In this document: piece after piece, positions 34,945-42,930 of the stretch
Layout: each line of letters begins with the position of its first letter
How positions within the stretch are numbered: the stretch's first letter is position 1
Notes under the pieces: model-generated
Seen by the model: only the letters and a program-made list of their open reading frames with translations
Told to the model about the DNA's origin: nothing
Databases searched by the model: none
Position numbers and translations under genes: made by a program
Origin: VXPQ01 sp965116435
GTDB taxonomy: Bacteria > Bacteroidota > Rhodothermia > Rhodothermales > VXPQ01
DNA: 64,000 nt
Direction: 5' to 3'
NCBI GenBank assembly: GCA_965116435.1
Contig: OZ220686.1
Coordinates: 2,790,001-2,854,000, forward strand

Positions 34945-35955
34945 ATGACAATCCGCCAACGCTTCGACAGCTTCACGAAAGCCATACGGCCTGATGATGA
35001 TACGATCAGTGAAGCACGCCGCCAAGTCGAATACCTTGAAAAAAATCTCCACGACCTCATTAACGACGACGGGTCTTTTACCCTTGTCAAAATACTCCGC
35101 GCTGGGTCCAACGCGAAGCACACCTCACTCATTCGCACCAATGACAACGCTTGGGATGTCGATCTTGGAGCCTACTTTGAGGGCGAAGAGGTGGCTGAGG
35201 ACGAACTCGACAAATTGCTGAGTTTTCTTGAGACTCAAATTCGCGATATTTATCATCAGAAGGACGCGGACGACATCCGGGCAGAGCGAAGCGCTGTCCG
35301 ACTTGTGTTTCGCACAGGTATCCAACTCAATATAGATGTCGCTCCCATTATCTACGATGATGCCCTCCACGTAGAGAATGGTGGTTGGATCCCTCGCCAG
35401 GATGGCTGGCGCCTCACATCCGTCACTGCACACAACCAATTCGTCAGTTCACGCTCAGCAGATAGTGCCACTGTTCCCGGTCCCGTCAAGTTTAACAAGC
35501 TCGTTCGCTTGGTGAAATGGTGGAATAACAGGCTGGCAGACGATCTTAAGATGCCATCCATATTCTGCGACCATATTACAGCCGCCGCAATTGAATCCAT
35601 AGGAGGTGTAACCGACCAGTGGCAGACGAGCATCCGTGAGGTTTTTCGATTCATAGCACAGACTCACCGCTTTGCCCTACCCATTTTTTTTGACGACTAT
35701 TACGATTCTGAAGATGTCGTCGTCCCTTCGACAGATGCCGTTGTCGTGATGGATGTAGTCAACCCAGAGAACAATGTCGCAGTAGCAATGAGTTATGCAG
35801 ACCGTGATGCCTACGTTGCTGCTGCCCAAGTAGCCTACGACACCGCCTCCTACGCTCGCTCGCTCGAGATTGATGATGAAACTGAAGAAGCCGTTGACCT
35901 CTGGTGCGAAGTGTTCGGCGATGCCTTCCGTGAACTCACTGAAAAAACAGCCTGA
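34945..35955 (+). CDS. CBASS CD-NTase (cGAS/DncV-like nucleotidyltransferase)
   Basis: A 336-residue nucleotidyltransferase that makes cyclic oligonucleotide second messengers in CBASS anti-phage defence. The active site is readable: Gly-Ser at residues 54-55 (LRAGSNAKHTSL), the DxD pair Asp71/Asp73 in AWDVDLGAYF, and the third carboxylate Asp131 in LNIDVAPII. The C-terminal OAS1-type helical half follows (FNKLVRLVKWWN). It begins a tightly spaced operon with HORMA, TRIP13-like, exonuclease and SAVED-nuclease genes. HORMA/TRIP13 control identifies type III CBASS. The SAVED effector suggests a cyclic trinucleotide product, which is inference. GC content is clearly lower than in the flanking host genes. 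Confidence 0.9.
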   Translation: MTIRQRFDSFTKAIRPDDDTISEARRQVEYLEKNLHDLINDDGSFTLVKILRAGSNAKHTSLIRTNDNAWDVDLGAYFEGEEVAEDELDKLLSFLETQIRDIYHQKDADDIRAERSAVRLVFRTGIQLNIDVAPIIYDDALHVENGGWIPRQDGWRLTSVTAHNQFVSSRSADSATVPGPVKFNKLVRLVKWWNNRLADDLKMPSIFCDHITAAAIESIGGVTDQWQTSIREVFRFIAQTHRFALPIFFDDYYDSEDVVVPSTDAVVVMDVVNPENNVAVAMSYADRDAYVAAAQVAYDTASYARSLEIDDETEEAVDLWCEVFGDAFRELTEKTA

Positions 35956-35961
35956 TTTGCC

Positions 35962-36477
35962 ATGAGTGCTTCTGCTACCCGTACCCGATCCTTGACTGCT
36001 GCCAACACCTACACCGATGTTGTCTCAGTCACCCGAAAGCTTCGGGCAGATCTCCTCCAGGTTCTCGACCATTATGGTTACTTTGCCGAAGATTATGCCG
36101 AGAACATTATTCATGACCTCCGATTAATGATTGATGAGGGAATTGTAGACTCGATCAAGTTCACATGGCGGGCTTACGGTTCCGGTCGTGTTCTTGCAGC
36201 ATTTCGCTACGACGTTATCCCAGGGCACATCGGGCTCACAGATAATCGTCCGGGCGGGATTCCATACAGAACCGACCTCAAGAACGTCCAATTTGATGTC
36301 TTTGTCCGGTACAATGCGGCAGGTCAGGCACTGTCTACCACTGACAAGCAGAGCCTTGGACTCAAACTCACTTGGGGACCCGCTCGTGGCTTTTTTGACT
36401 ATTCGACCGGTTCCTGGTCCAACGACCGCTCCTATGTCTCAAATAGTATCGGACTCCAGCGATCAACGTTCAATTGA
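35962..36477 (+). CDS. CBASS HORMA domain protein (Cap7-like)
   Basis: A 171-residue protein beginning 6 bases after the CD-NTase stop. The sequence fits bacterial HORMA proteins of type III CBASS: an N-terminal helix (TYTDVVSVTRKLRADLLQVLDHYG), a central strand block (IKFTWRAYG..VLAAFRYDVI) and a C-terminal segment (GFFDYSTGSWSNDRSYVSNSIGLQRSTF) that would form the mobile seatbelt. Such proteins bind a closure peptide, presumably a phage protein, and then activate the CD-NTase. Assignment leans on its position between CD-NTase and a TRIP13-like ATPase as well as on sequence. The downstream gene starts 9 bases after its stop. Confidence 0.8.
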   Translation: MSASATRTRSLTAANTYTDVVSVTRKLRADLLQVLDHYGYFAEDYAENIIHDLRLMIDEGIVDSIKFTWRAYGSGRVLAAFRYDVIPGHIGLTDNRPGGIPYRTDLKNVQFDVFVRYNAAGQALSTTDKQSLGLKLTWGPARGFFDYSTGSWSNDRSYVSNSIGLQRSTFN

Positions 36478-36485
36478 GCATCATT

Positions 36486-37739
36486 ATGAATACCCGACTC
36501 GTTCCCATTATTCTCCAACTCCCTGACAGGGAGTCCGAGATCGAAGCCTCTGCGCTTGACTTTGCGAGTCGCGTTGCCCAAAATCCTCCAGCCCCAAACC
36601 TCTCGCGCTCAGCTGCACTCAAACTAGCACTCCGCAAACTCACCGAGAATTGGGGAGTGGACATATCCAACAAAGCTATTGACACCGTCGTCCATGACAT
36701 TCAGAACCTGCGTCGTGGTACCACGGTCGACCAAATTATCCTTCATGCAACAAGCCCGCAAGCTCATATCCATCACCTTCGACCTATGACTGACCCTGCC
36801 TACAGGATCACCACGCTCAACCATTTCGAGGTCGTTCGGGAATACCCGGACCCCTTGGCGGCTGCACTCTACAATGATTTGTCCGGCCTGGATGAGCACA
36901 AGAAGCAACTTCTTATTGAGCTCGAATTACTTTTGTTTCATGACCGTGTCAGTGCCTGGAGCAAGGCCCAGCATGACCGCTTACTTAAGATTGTCGATTC
37001 CCTCAAGCACCGTGTGCCGCTTATCATTTTCCAAGGGGATGTTGGAACAGGAAAGACGGCTCTGGCAGAGTGTATCGGAGATGCCCTTTCTCATCATGTT
37101 GAGAATAGTCGCCCAACACCGGTTCATCTTCTCAAATTGACCACCCAGGTACGGGGGAGTGGCCTTGTCGGTGAGATGTCAAAGTTGATATCGAGCGCTT
37201 TCGATGAAGCCATAACTTTTGCTAAAAGTCGCCCGACCGAGCCTGTTCTCCTCCTCCTTGATGAGGCCGATGCACTTGCTTCCACTCGAGAATCGACCCA
37301 GATGCATCACGAGGATCGCGCTGGGCTCAATACCCTTATCCAGCGGCTCGATAATCTCCGTCTCTCTGATCTTTGCCTTGCAACATTGTTTATTACCAAT
37401 AGACCTGGCGCTCTCGATCCTGCTATCCAGAGACGGGCCTCTCTCATCCTTCAATTCGAGAGGCCTTCTGATGATGCGCGACGCAGCCTCTTCACTAACC
37501 GCGTCCCGGAACTCAATTTCACAGAAAATCAACTCGACACGCTCATCCACCAAACTGGCCCCAAGGGATCCGGGAATGACGGTGTTTCATTTACTGCGTC
37601 TGATATCACCGACCGTTTATTGGGCAATGCCCTCCGCAAAGCCTACGCAAACAATGAACCACTCTCGTTTGAGTGTATCACCAAAGCCGCTCAGTATATT
37701 ACACCCACGCCCCCTTTCCGCGAGGAGATATCAGCATGA
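36486..37739 (+). CDS. CBASS TRIP13/Pch2-like AAA+ ATPase (Cap6-like)
   Basis: A 417-residue AAA+ ATPase that in type III CBASS disassembles HORMA-CD-NTase complexes and keeps the system off. An N-terminal domain of about 130 residues precedes the ATPase core. Walker A is FQGDVGTGKTAL (GDVGTGKT at about 184-191 from this start), Walker B LLLLDEADAL, followed by an arginine-finger region LDPAIQRRASLI. ATG 36486 is used because the earlier TTG at 36474 overlaps the HORMA stop. It overlaps the next gene by ATGA. Confidence 0.88.
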   Translation: MNTRLVPIILQLPDRESEIEASALDFASRVAQNPPAPNLSRSAALKLALRKLTENWGVDISNKAIDTVVHDIQNLRRGTTVDQIILHATSPQAHIHHLRPMTDPAYRITTLNHFEVVREYPDPLAAALYNDLSGLDEHKKQLLIELELLLFHDRVSAWSKAQHDRLLKIVDSLKHRVPLIIFQGDVGTGKTALAECIGDALSHHVENSRPTPVHLLKLTTQVRGSGLVGEMSKLISSAFDEAITFAKSRPTEPVLLLLDEADALASTRESTQMHHEDRAGLNTLIQRLDNLRLSDLCLATLFITNRPGALDPAIQRRASLILQFERPSDDARRSLFTNRVPELNFTENQLDTLIHQTGPKGSGNDGVSFTASDITDRLLGNALRKAYANNEPLSFECITKAAQYITPTPPFREEISA

Positions 37740-38335
37740 TGAAAATTGACGATAATACCACCCTGCCAGACGAAGTGTTTATCTCGGTTGATGTCGAGAC
37801 CAGCGGCCCCATTCCCGAGATTTACGCACTTCTCTCGATAGGCGCATGCGTAGTTAGTCAAGAGAACAAGACGTTCTATATAGAGCTTTGTCCTCCGGGC
37901 AAGGCATTGATTCTTCCGGGCGTCGTTGCTGCCACAGGTATCGACATGGACCGTCTTCGCAAGGAAGGTACTGACCCTGCCATTGCAGCTGCCAAATTTG
38001 CGTCTTGGATCCATCAGGTTTCGGGTGATATTCGCCCCGTTTTTGTTGCATTCAACGCTCCCTTCGACTGGTCCTTTGTGAATGACCTTTTCGTTCGCAC
38101 CGGGATTGATAACCCCTTCGGTTATACAGCCCTTGATATGAAGGCATTCTACATGGGTCTCTCTGGATGCTCATGGGATGAAACCCGATCGAGTCGCCTT
38201 CCTGAAGCGTTGCAACCAAGTCCTGTTCGAGAACATCACGCCCTTGATGATGCCGTTGCTCAGGCTATGGTTTTCGGTAAGATGCTGAATTATTCCCGCA
38301 GCGCCCGGGCCTATTCCCCTAACCAGAATATTTAG
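37736..38335 (+). CDS. CBASS-associated DEDDh 3'-5' exonuclease (Cap18-like)
   Basis: A 199-residue DnaQ/RNase T-like exonuclease. Exo motifs are complete: DVET (Exo I, Asp-x-Glu), FNAPFDWSFV (Exo II), and EHHALDDAVAQA (Exo III, His-x5-Asp type). GAGGAG at 37722-37727 is a strong ribosome-binding site for ATG 37736, which overlaps the stop of the ATPase gene. Exonucleases of this kind, named Cap18, are known accessory genes of type III CBASS. Their role is not settled: degrading nucleic acid that signals infection, or limiting signalling. It ends 5 bases before the effector gene. Confidence 0.85.
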   Translation: MMKIDDNTTLPDEVFISVDVETSGPIPEIYALLSIGACVVSQENKTFYIELCPPGKALILPGVVAATGIDMDRLRKEGTDPAIAAAKFASWIHQVSGDIRPVFVAFNAPFDWSFVNDLFVRTGIDNPFGYTALDMKAFYMGLSGCSWDETRSSRLPEALQPSPVREHHALDDAVAQAMVFGKMLNYSRSARAYSPNQNI

Positions 38336-38340
38336 AATGT

Positions 38341-39945
38341 ATGGCGAGCAATGATGCAGCATCTGGGGCTGGCTACCAAGACGAATACTGGGTAGGGGCA
38401 TATTATCTCGCGGCACTGTTCGCGGGGGATTTTGCCGACGGCGATATTGGCAAAGTGAGTAAGGTTGAGTACCAGCGTGGACCGCTTGGAGACGTTATTG
38501 TGTATGGGGAGTCAGCGGCGGGCAAAGCGAGACTTTATCTTCAGGTCAAAAGGCGTCTACCAGTCTCAGAAACACACGGAGATTTCCCCAAAGTTATTCG
38601 CCAGATGTGGGAAACCATTAACGACGGGGGATTCAACAAAGACACTGACCGGTATGGCCTTGCTGTAATGCGGGGGTCGAAGCCGCTACAACAACTTCGA
38701 AAAATCGCCGAGCGGGCAGCAGCATGCGATACCTCTACCTCGTTTTGGGTAGTGATTGATGATTTGAGCAAGGATGAGAAAAGTGTTCTAATAAAAGTTG
38801 TTGACGTACTTAAATCTATGAATCTCACTGATGCCAAGGATGCCGCATGGAGCATCTTGGGATCTGGAATGGTGGTGCTTGAGATTGATCCAACAAACAG
38901 CGAGGGCTCTCAGCGAACACGCATGCGAAGCTGGGTGGATTCGCGCGTGTGCAATCCCAAGCGTACGGAAGATATAGTGACCACACTTTATGAATTTTCA
39001 AGTCGACTTGACACAAATCGTGGGAGTGTTGACATCGCAGGTCTAGAAAAAGAACTTCTTTCTAAAGGTCACCGTCTGACACCCTCTGCCTCCGCCCCGA
39101 TGGCCGTGACACTGGAGAGTATGGCCCCCGTGCGGCAAGAAAAACTCACCTCAGCTATTTCAGAGGAAGCATTTGATCGGTTCGATATGGACCTCCGATA
39201 TCTCACATCTGGTACCGTATTAACGGATCCTGATGAAGCTGTCCGATATATTGCTGACGAGAATAGTCTGCTCCGTTTCGCAGTGAATACCCAGAAAGAT
39301 CGTAATCTCATTCTCTGCGGACGATCTCATATTCCGCTTGCGGCACTGGTGGGATATTTGATTGGAGATCGGGGAGATGTTCGTGTGCTTGATTGGCATC
39401 CCAATGCAGAAGATCAATGTTGGAATTGGCCTGAGGACGATTCGTACCCATACCCACGCCTAATTCGCACTGAAATTGGAGACAGAGGGACAATGGCTAT
39501 CCGATTCTCTTTGAGTTTCTGGGTTGGAGAAGATAGCTCGGCTTCCATACTGCCAAACATAATTGAACGGGCTGTAGGCATATCCGATCAAGTCGTCCAC
39601 CTATCTCATCCGGAACTCGAGCACTGTGGGTCACTTCGTGCTCGGTCTGTTCGCAGCCAACTTCAAGCACGAATTTATGCCGACGAATTCCGCAACGTAC
39701 TCGACAGCGCTGTTAGTTCAACATCAAAGGTGGATGTGTTTTATGCTGGTCCTCTGTCCGTCGCTTTTGAAATGGGCCGGAGAGTTGCATCGACAATGCA
39801 TCCTCCGACCACTGTTTGGAATTATGAGGCCGGAAAATATACCTGGGGCATCTGCCTAAATCCTCGGAATGCTCAGGGGGTGGATCGTCCCAAAGCTATA
39901 TTCGCACCTTACTACAAAAGGGCTGAGAAAGGCAGTTTGGCTTGA
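38341..39945 (+). CDS. CBASS effector: PD-(D/E)xK nuclease-SAVED protein (Cap4-like)
   Basis: A 534-residue effector. The N-terminal domain has the layout of a DUF4297-like restriction-fold nuclease: GAGYQDEYW at residues 9-17, Asp51 in PLGDVIVY, and the Gln-Val-Lys of LYLQVKRRL (68-70). The C-terminal about 170 residues fit a SAVED sensor domain. VDVFYAGPLSVAFEMGRR followed by PPTTVWNYEAGKY is the typical end of that fold. In Cap4 proteins SAVED binds a cyclic oligonucleotide and triggers oligomerisation and indiscriminate DNA cleavage. It is the last gene of the operon. The middle part (about 200-350) is not recognised. Effector role is strongly suggested by gene order. Confidence 0.82.
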   Translation: MASNDAASGAGYQDEYWVGAYYLAALFAGDFADGDIGKVSKVEYQRGPLGDVIVYGESAAGKARLYLQVKRRLPVSETHGDFPKVIRQMWETINDGGFNKDTDRYGLAVMRGSKPLQQLRKIAERAAACDTSTSFWVVIDDLSKDEKSVLIKVVDVLKSMNLTDAKDAAWSILGSGMVVLEIDPTNSEGSQRTRMRSWVDSRVCNPKRTEDIVTTLYEFSSRLDTNRGSVDIAGLEKELLSKGHRLTPSASAPMAVTLESMAPVRQEKLTSAISEEAFDRFDMDLRYLTSGTVLTDPDEAVRYIADENSLLRFAVNTQKDRNLILCGRSHIPLAALVGYLIGDRGDVRVLDWHPNAEDQCWNWPEDDSYPYPRLIRTEIGDRGTMAIRFSLSFWVGEDSSASILPNIIERAVGISDQVVHLSHPELEHCGSLRARSVRSQLQARIYADEFRNVLDSAVSSTSKVDVFYAGPLSVAFEMGRRVASTMHPPTTVWNYEAGKYTWGICLNPRNAQGVDRPKAIFAPYYKRAEKGSLA

Positions 39946-40123
39946 CTGGACAAATTTGAGTGTATTCGTTTTTTCCGGTTTCCGGTAGATGAAAGCGACA
40001 ATGAATACAAGATGGTGTGTTGGTGCGATCTCTGTCGCGAAACTTCATCTCTTAACCATTGCAAGGCGGCCACAGATCTACCACCTTCTCCTCACCCCCT
40101 CATTACCAGCGATTCCATACGTT

Positions 40124-40270
40124 CTATCCATCTGTTAAGATGTTTTCTCCAGCGCGACCGATAAGAATGGGCGTTGCCTCGACCTTCTTTTCACGGAGCG
40201 GACATACAAGCATTTTCTTGACGAATTCCTCCTCGGTTTGCCCCTCCACAGATATTCCCAGTCGTATCAT
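40124..40270 (-). pseudogene. Truncated DUF4276 protein
   Basis: ATG at 40270 overlaps the stop of the upstream ATPase gene as ATGA, the coupling usual for ATPase-DUF4276 pairs. The 48-residue product starts MIRLGISVEGQTEEEFVKKM, the conserved TOPRIM-like opening of DUF4276, but stops at 40124, before the acidic motifs that should follow (intact members are about 200 residues). Shifting frame after the stop gives VERMESLVM and then another stop. The gene is therefore probably decayed, with loss of the partner function. Confidence 0.7.
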
Positions 40271-41400
40271 GGGCGTCCTCCCAGAACGTTTTTTCTCCAG
40301 AGTTCACCCGTAGTAAAGTTGCTGTCAAGCCAATGTTGGTATTCAGTTTGTTGAAGCGATCTGAACTGCGTTTTATTGTCCTCCATTTCGAGCACGACGA
40401 TTTCGTCCAGATCAAATAGATCGACAAGCAGGGGAGATTGCGTTGCCACGATGATTTGCCGTTCTGTGGAGAGGCTTTTGATCATGTCCCCGACCAGAGA
40501 AATCGCGGCGGGATGCAGGCCAAGTTCCGGCTCATGCAGCAAAAGCACGTTGGGGAGCATCTCCCGGGGAAGATTCAGCAGGGTCACGAGCGCAAAGAAT
40601 CGAAGCGAACCATCGGACGTGAGGTGAGGGCCCAGTGTTTGCTCCATTCCCTTTGCTGCCCAGCGCAACAAAACCTTCCCGTAGCTTTCTTCGATTTCGA
40701 AGCGTTCGAACACGGGCAAAATGCGTGCAATGTGTCGGCAGATCAGCGTGAATCTTTTTATATCTTCCTGCTCCAGGCGGTGAAGGATAGCGGCCAGATT
40801 ACCGCCGTGCGAGCGCAAATAGTTGTTATCGGAGGCATCCCATCGTTTTTTGAGGTTGGATGTGCCTGACGTGTCGTGGAATTGATATACCGCACAATTT
40901 CGCAGGAGATTGACAATGGTTCGTGCCGTTGTTCGATTGACATCCGGCAGATATTCTGACGATTGGGCGACTTCGACGATTTGGGCTTCCGGGTGGCCGC
41001 TTGCGAGATGTTGCCAATCGGTGGATAGGGGCGAGCCCGTACGGCTGAATCGGAAAGATTCATTCCTGAAAATCAATCGATCAGGGTGGGCGTGCGCCAA
41101 TTCGAATTCGTAGTCGTTCAGACCTGCTTCGGTTTGCAGAGATACGGTGGCCTGGATTCGATGAGTTTGCTTGCTTCCTCCGAACAATTGATCGCTGGCG
41201 CCACCATGCATTGCAACGAAGTCTCCAAGCCTTCGGGATTTCAGCATCCAGCTCATCATCTCGAAGAACCGGATGAAATTGGACTTGCCAGCCCCGTTGG
41301 GACCGATCAACACGGTCGCCATGCCCAGATCAGAAAGTGTACAGTCCGCCAGCGAGCGGAAACCCCGGATATGAACAGACCGAATTTGCGGCCGCGTCAT
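40267..41400 (-). CDS. AAA family ATPase (SMC/RecF-like, DUF4276-associated)
   Basis: A 377-residue ATPase of the ABC/SMC-like clade. Walker A is VLIGPNGAGKSN (about residues 30-41). The Walker B/D-loop region is NVLLLHEPELGLHP (about 290-303). The switch region is IIVATQSPLLVDLFD. The middle is helical with no coiled-coil hinge, as in COG4637-type predicted ATPases. These usually occur with a DUF4276 (TOPRIM-like) gene and resemble OLD-type defence nucleases. Here the partner is truncated (40124-40270). The gene lies 80 bases downstream of mrr on the same strand. Function alone is unknown. Confidence 0.82.
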   Translation of the reverse strand: MTRPQIRSVHIRGFRSLADCTLSDLGMATVLIGPNGAGKSNFIRFFEMMSWMLKSRRLGDFVAMHGGASDQLFGGSKQTHRIQATVSLQTEAGLNDYEFELAHAHPDRLIFRNESFRFSRTGSPLSTDWQHLASGHPEAQIVEVAQSSEYLPDVNRTTARTIVNLLRNCAVYQFHDTSGTSNLKKRWDASDNNYLRSHGGNLAAILHRLEQEDIKRFTLICRHIARILPVFERFEIEESYGKVLLRWAAKGMEQTLGPHLTSDGSLRFFALVTLLNLPREMLPNVLLLHEPELGLHPAAISLVGDMIKSLSTERQIIVATQSPLLVDLFDLDEIVVLEMEDNKTQFRSLQQTEYQHWLDSNFTTGELWRKNVLGGRP

Positions 41401-41480
41401 GGCTGTACTTGAAGATACTGTAAATGTTTGCGCCGGTAATAAATCAGAACTGCTTCAGGTCTTGCGGGTGAACAAATGAT

Positions 41481-42407
41481 CTATAGGTCTTCTTGTTCGA
41501 AATAGTGTTCATCGATTCGCTTGATTTCGTAGCGGGTATCTGTGCGTATTCCAATTCCGTATTGCACCATGAGGTTCGCCAGTTTCTCGCCGTCGATCAG
41601 GACAATACGCTTCGGACTATCTTTCACGTATTTCACTGCGGCAGGTGTAAATTTGGCCGTTGTAACGAATACACCCTTGGTTGTACCCTCTCTGTCCAGT
41701 GCACCAGCAAATCTACTCAGATGATCTATACCTACGGTATTGCCGTCGGCATATCTTTTTGCCTGAATGGATACTTCATCCAATCCAAGTGCATCTTCCT
41801 TGATTCTGCCGTCAATTCCACCATCGCCTGGGCCACCAGTCACGTATCCCTTTGTTGCATCACCGCCACCATAACCCATCGCGACAAGAAGTTCGATGAC
41901 CACCTGTTCAAGAAAATCAGGGGTAGCGTTGCGAACACGGTTCAGTACTTCGGACTCCAGCACCGTGCGTAATTCGTTTGCAACTCGTTCCAGTGTTTCT
42001 TCGAGAGTTTCCTTGGATTCATCCTCACGCTCACCCGCACCGTTAGTCGACTGTGTTATTGGCCTAATCTCTTTTTTCCATGCGACAAATGCTGGATAGT
42101 TTTGCAGAACATTATCATCAATATATTTAGGCTGCTTCTTCAGAAGCTGACCTCCCTCTGAAGTTAATCGGTAGACTCCACGGCGGACTCTTTCCACCAA
42201 TCTCGCCCTCTCCATGCCAAGCAATGCCCAGCTTATCCGGTTGGCAAATTTACTCTGGCCACTTGATAGTTTCTCTGATAATTCCTCGGGCGTCAGATTT
42301 TCGGCGGTGGCGACACGCACTCGTATTTCACGCAGTGGTGTTTCCAGTCCGTTGGCAAGTGCATTGAGCGTTGGAAGCATGAGCGAATGGTAGTCAGGAA
42401 TCGGCAT
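41481..42407 (-). CDS. mrr: Mrr-type restriction endonuclease (type IV)
   Basis: A 308-residue protein close in length to E. coli Mrr. The N-terminal winged-helix Mrr_N domain contains ALLGMERARLVERVRRGVYRLTSEG (about 75-100). The C-terminal PD-(D/E)xK catalytic domain has FLEQVVIELLVAMGY, GPGDGGIDGRI (catalytic Asp) and VSIQAKRY (Gln-x-Lys). Such enzymes cut modified DNA. ATG 42407 is chosen as start: the family N-terminus (MPIPDYHSLMLPTLNAL) begins there, while the open frame upstream lies in IS3 remnant sequence. It is part of the defence island and is followed by the ATPase-DUF4276 pair. Confidence 0.9.
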   Translation of the reverse strand: MPIPDYHSLMLPTLNALANGLETPLREIRVRVATAENLTPEELSEKLSSGQSKFANRISWALLGMERARLVERVRRGVYRLTSEGGQLLKKQPKYIDDNVLQNYPAFVAWKKEIRPITQSTNGAGEREDESKETLEETLERVANELRTVLESEVLNRVRNATPDFLEQVVIELLVAMGYGGGDATKGYVTGGPGDGGIDGRIKEDALGLDEVSIQAKRYADGNTVGIDHLSRFAGALDREGTTKGVFVTTAKFTPAAVKYVKDSPKRIVLIDGEKLANLMVQYGIGIRTDTRYEIKRIDEHYFEQEDL

Positions 42408-42501
42408 TGATGTATTCAGGCGTGGTTGAAATCGGTCGAACAGTGTGGTCTGGAATTTAAGCCGGAGGCCAGCGACATTGTTCCGATCCAACCAGAAAGA
42501 A

Positions 42502-42806
42502 ATGTCATGCCTGCCCAAACGCACCCGTAGAACCCATAGCCACGTTTTCCAGGCGAAGGTAGCCCCCTCGTCGCCCTACGCAGCGGCAGCACGCTGGCGA
42601 ACCTCGCCGCCCGTCCTAACCAGATACAGTTCTGAAAGAAGCAGGCCATCGATCGCCTGAAGAGGCATTTATCCGGGGCAGCTCTGTCTCCCAGCGAACG
42701 TGCAAAGGAGGTCAAGACACTTCACGCCAAGATAGGACAGTTGTCGATCGAGAAGAGGATTATCGGGTGTGTCGACGCGAAACAAGGTCGCAAACCCGCC
42801 GCTTAA
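42502..42806 (+). pseudogene. IS3-family transposase OrfA remnant
   Basis: Reading from ATG 42502 gives LPKRTRRTHSHVFQAKVA, the OrfA opening. A frameshift is then needed to continue with VALRSGSTLANLAARPNQIQF, followed by an in-frame TGA at 42633 where a Trp codon is expected, then KKQAIDRLKRHLSG and LHAKIGQLSIEKRIIG, typical of IS3 OrfA. A few residues before PNQ are missing. At least one frameshift, one deletion and one nonsense mutation mean it is dead. No OrfB or terminal inverted repeats were recognised. It marks past insertion just upstream of mrr. Confidence 0.72.
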
Positions 42807-42860
42807 TTGCTTCGAAATTTGTTGATCCGGGTCAGTGCGCCTTTTTTATAGGCCAGTTTC

Positions 42861-42920
42861 CTGGGCAATTTCCTGGGTAGTTTGTTGGGTAGTTTGTTGG
42901 GTAGTTTGTTGGGTAGTTTC
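42861..42920. repeat. Five 12-bp tandem repeats near the GH18 gene end
   Basis: CTGGGCAATTTC, CTGGGTAGTTTG, two exact TTGGGTAGTTTG and TTGGGTAGTTTC run head to tail between the IS3 remnant and the stop of the GH18 gene. Confidence 0.85.
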
Positions 42921-42930
42921 TTCAACGCAT

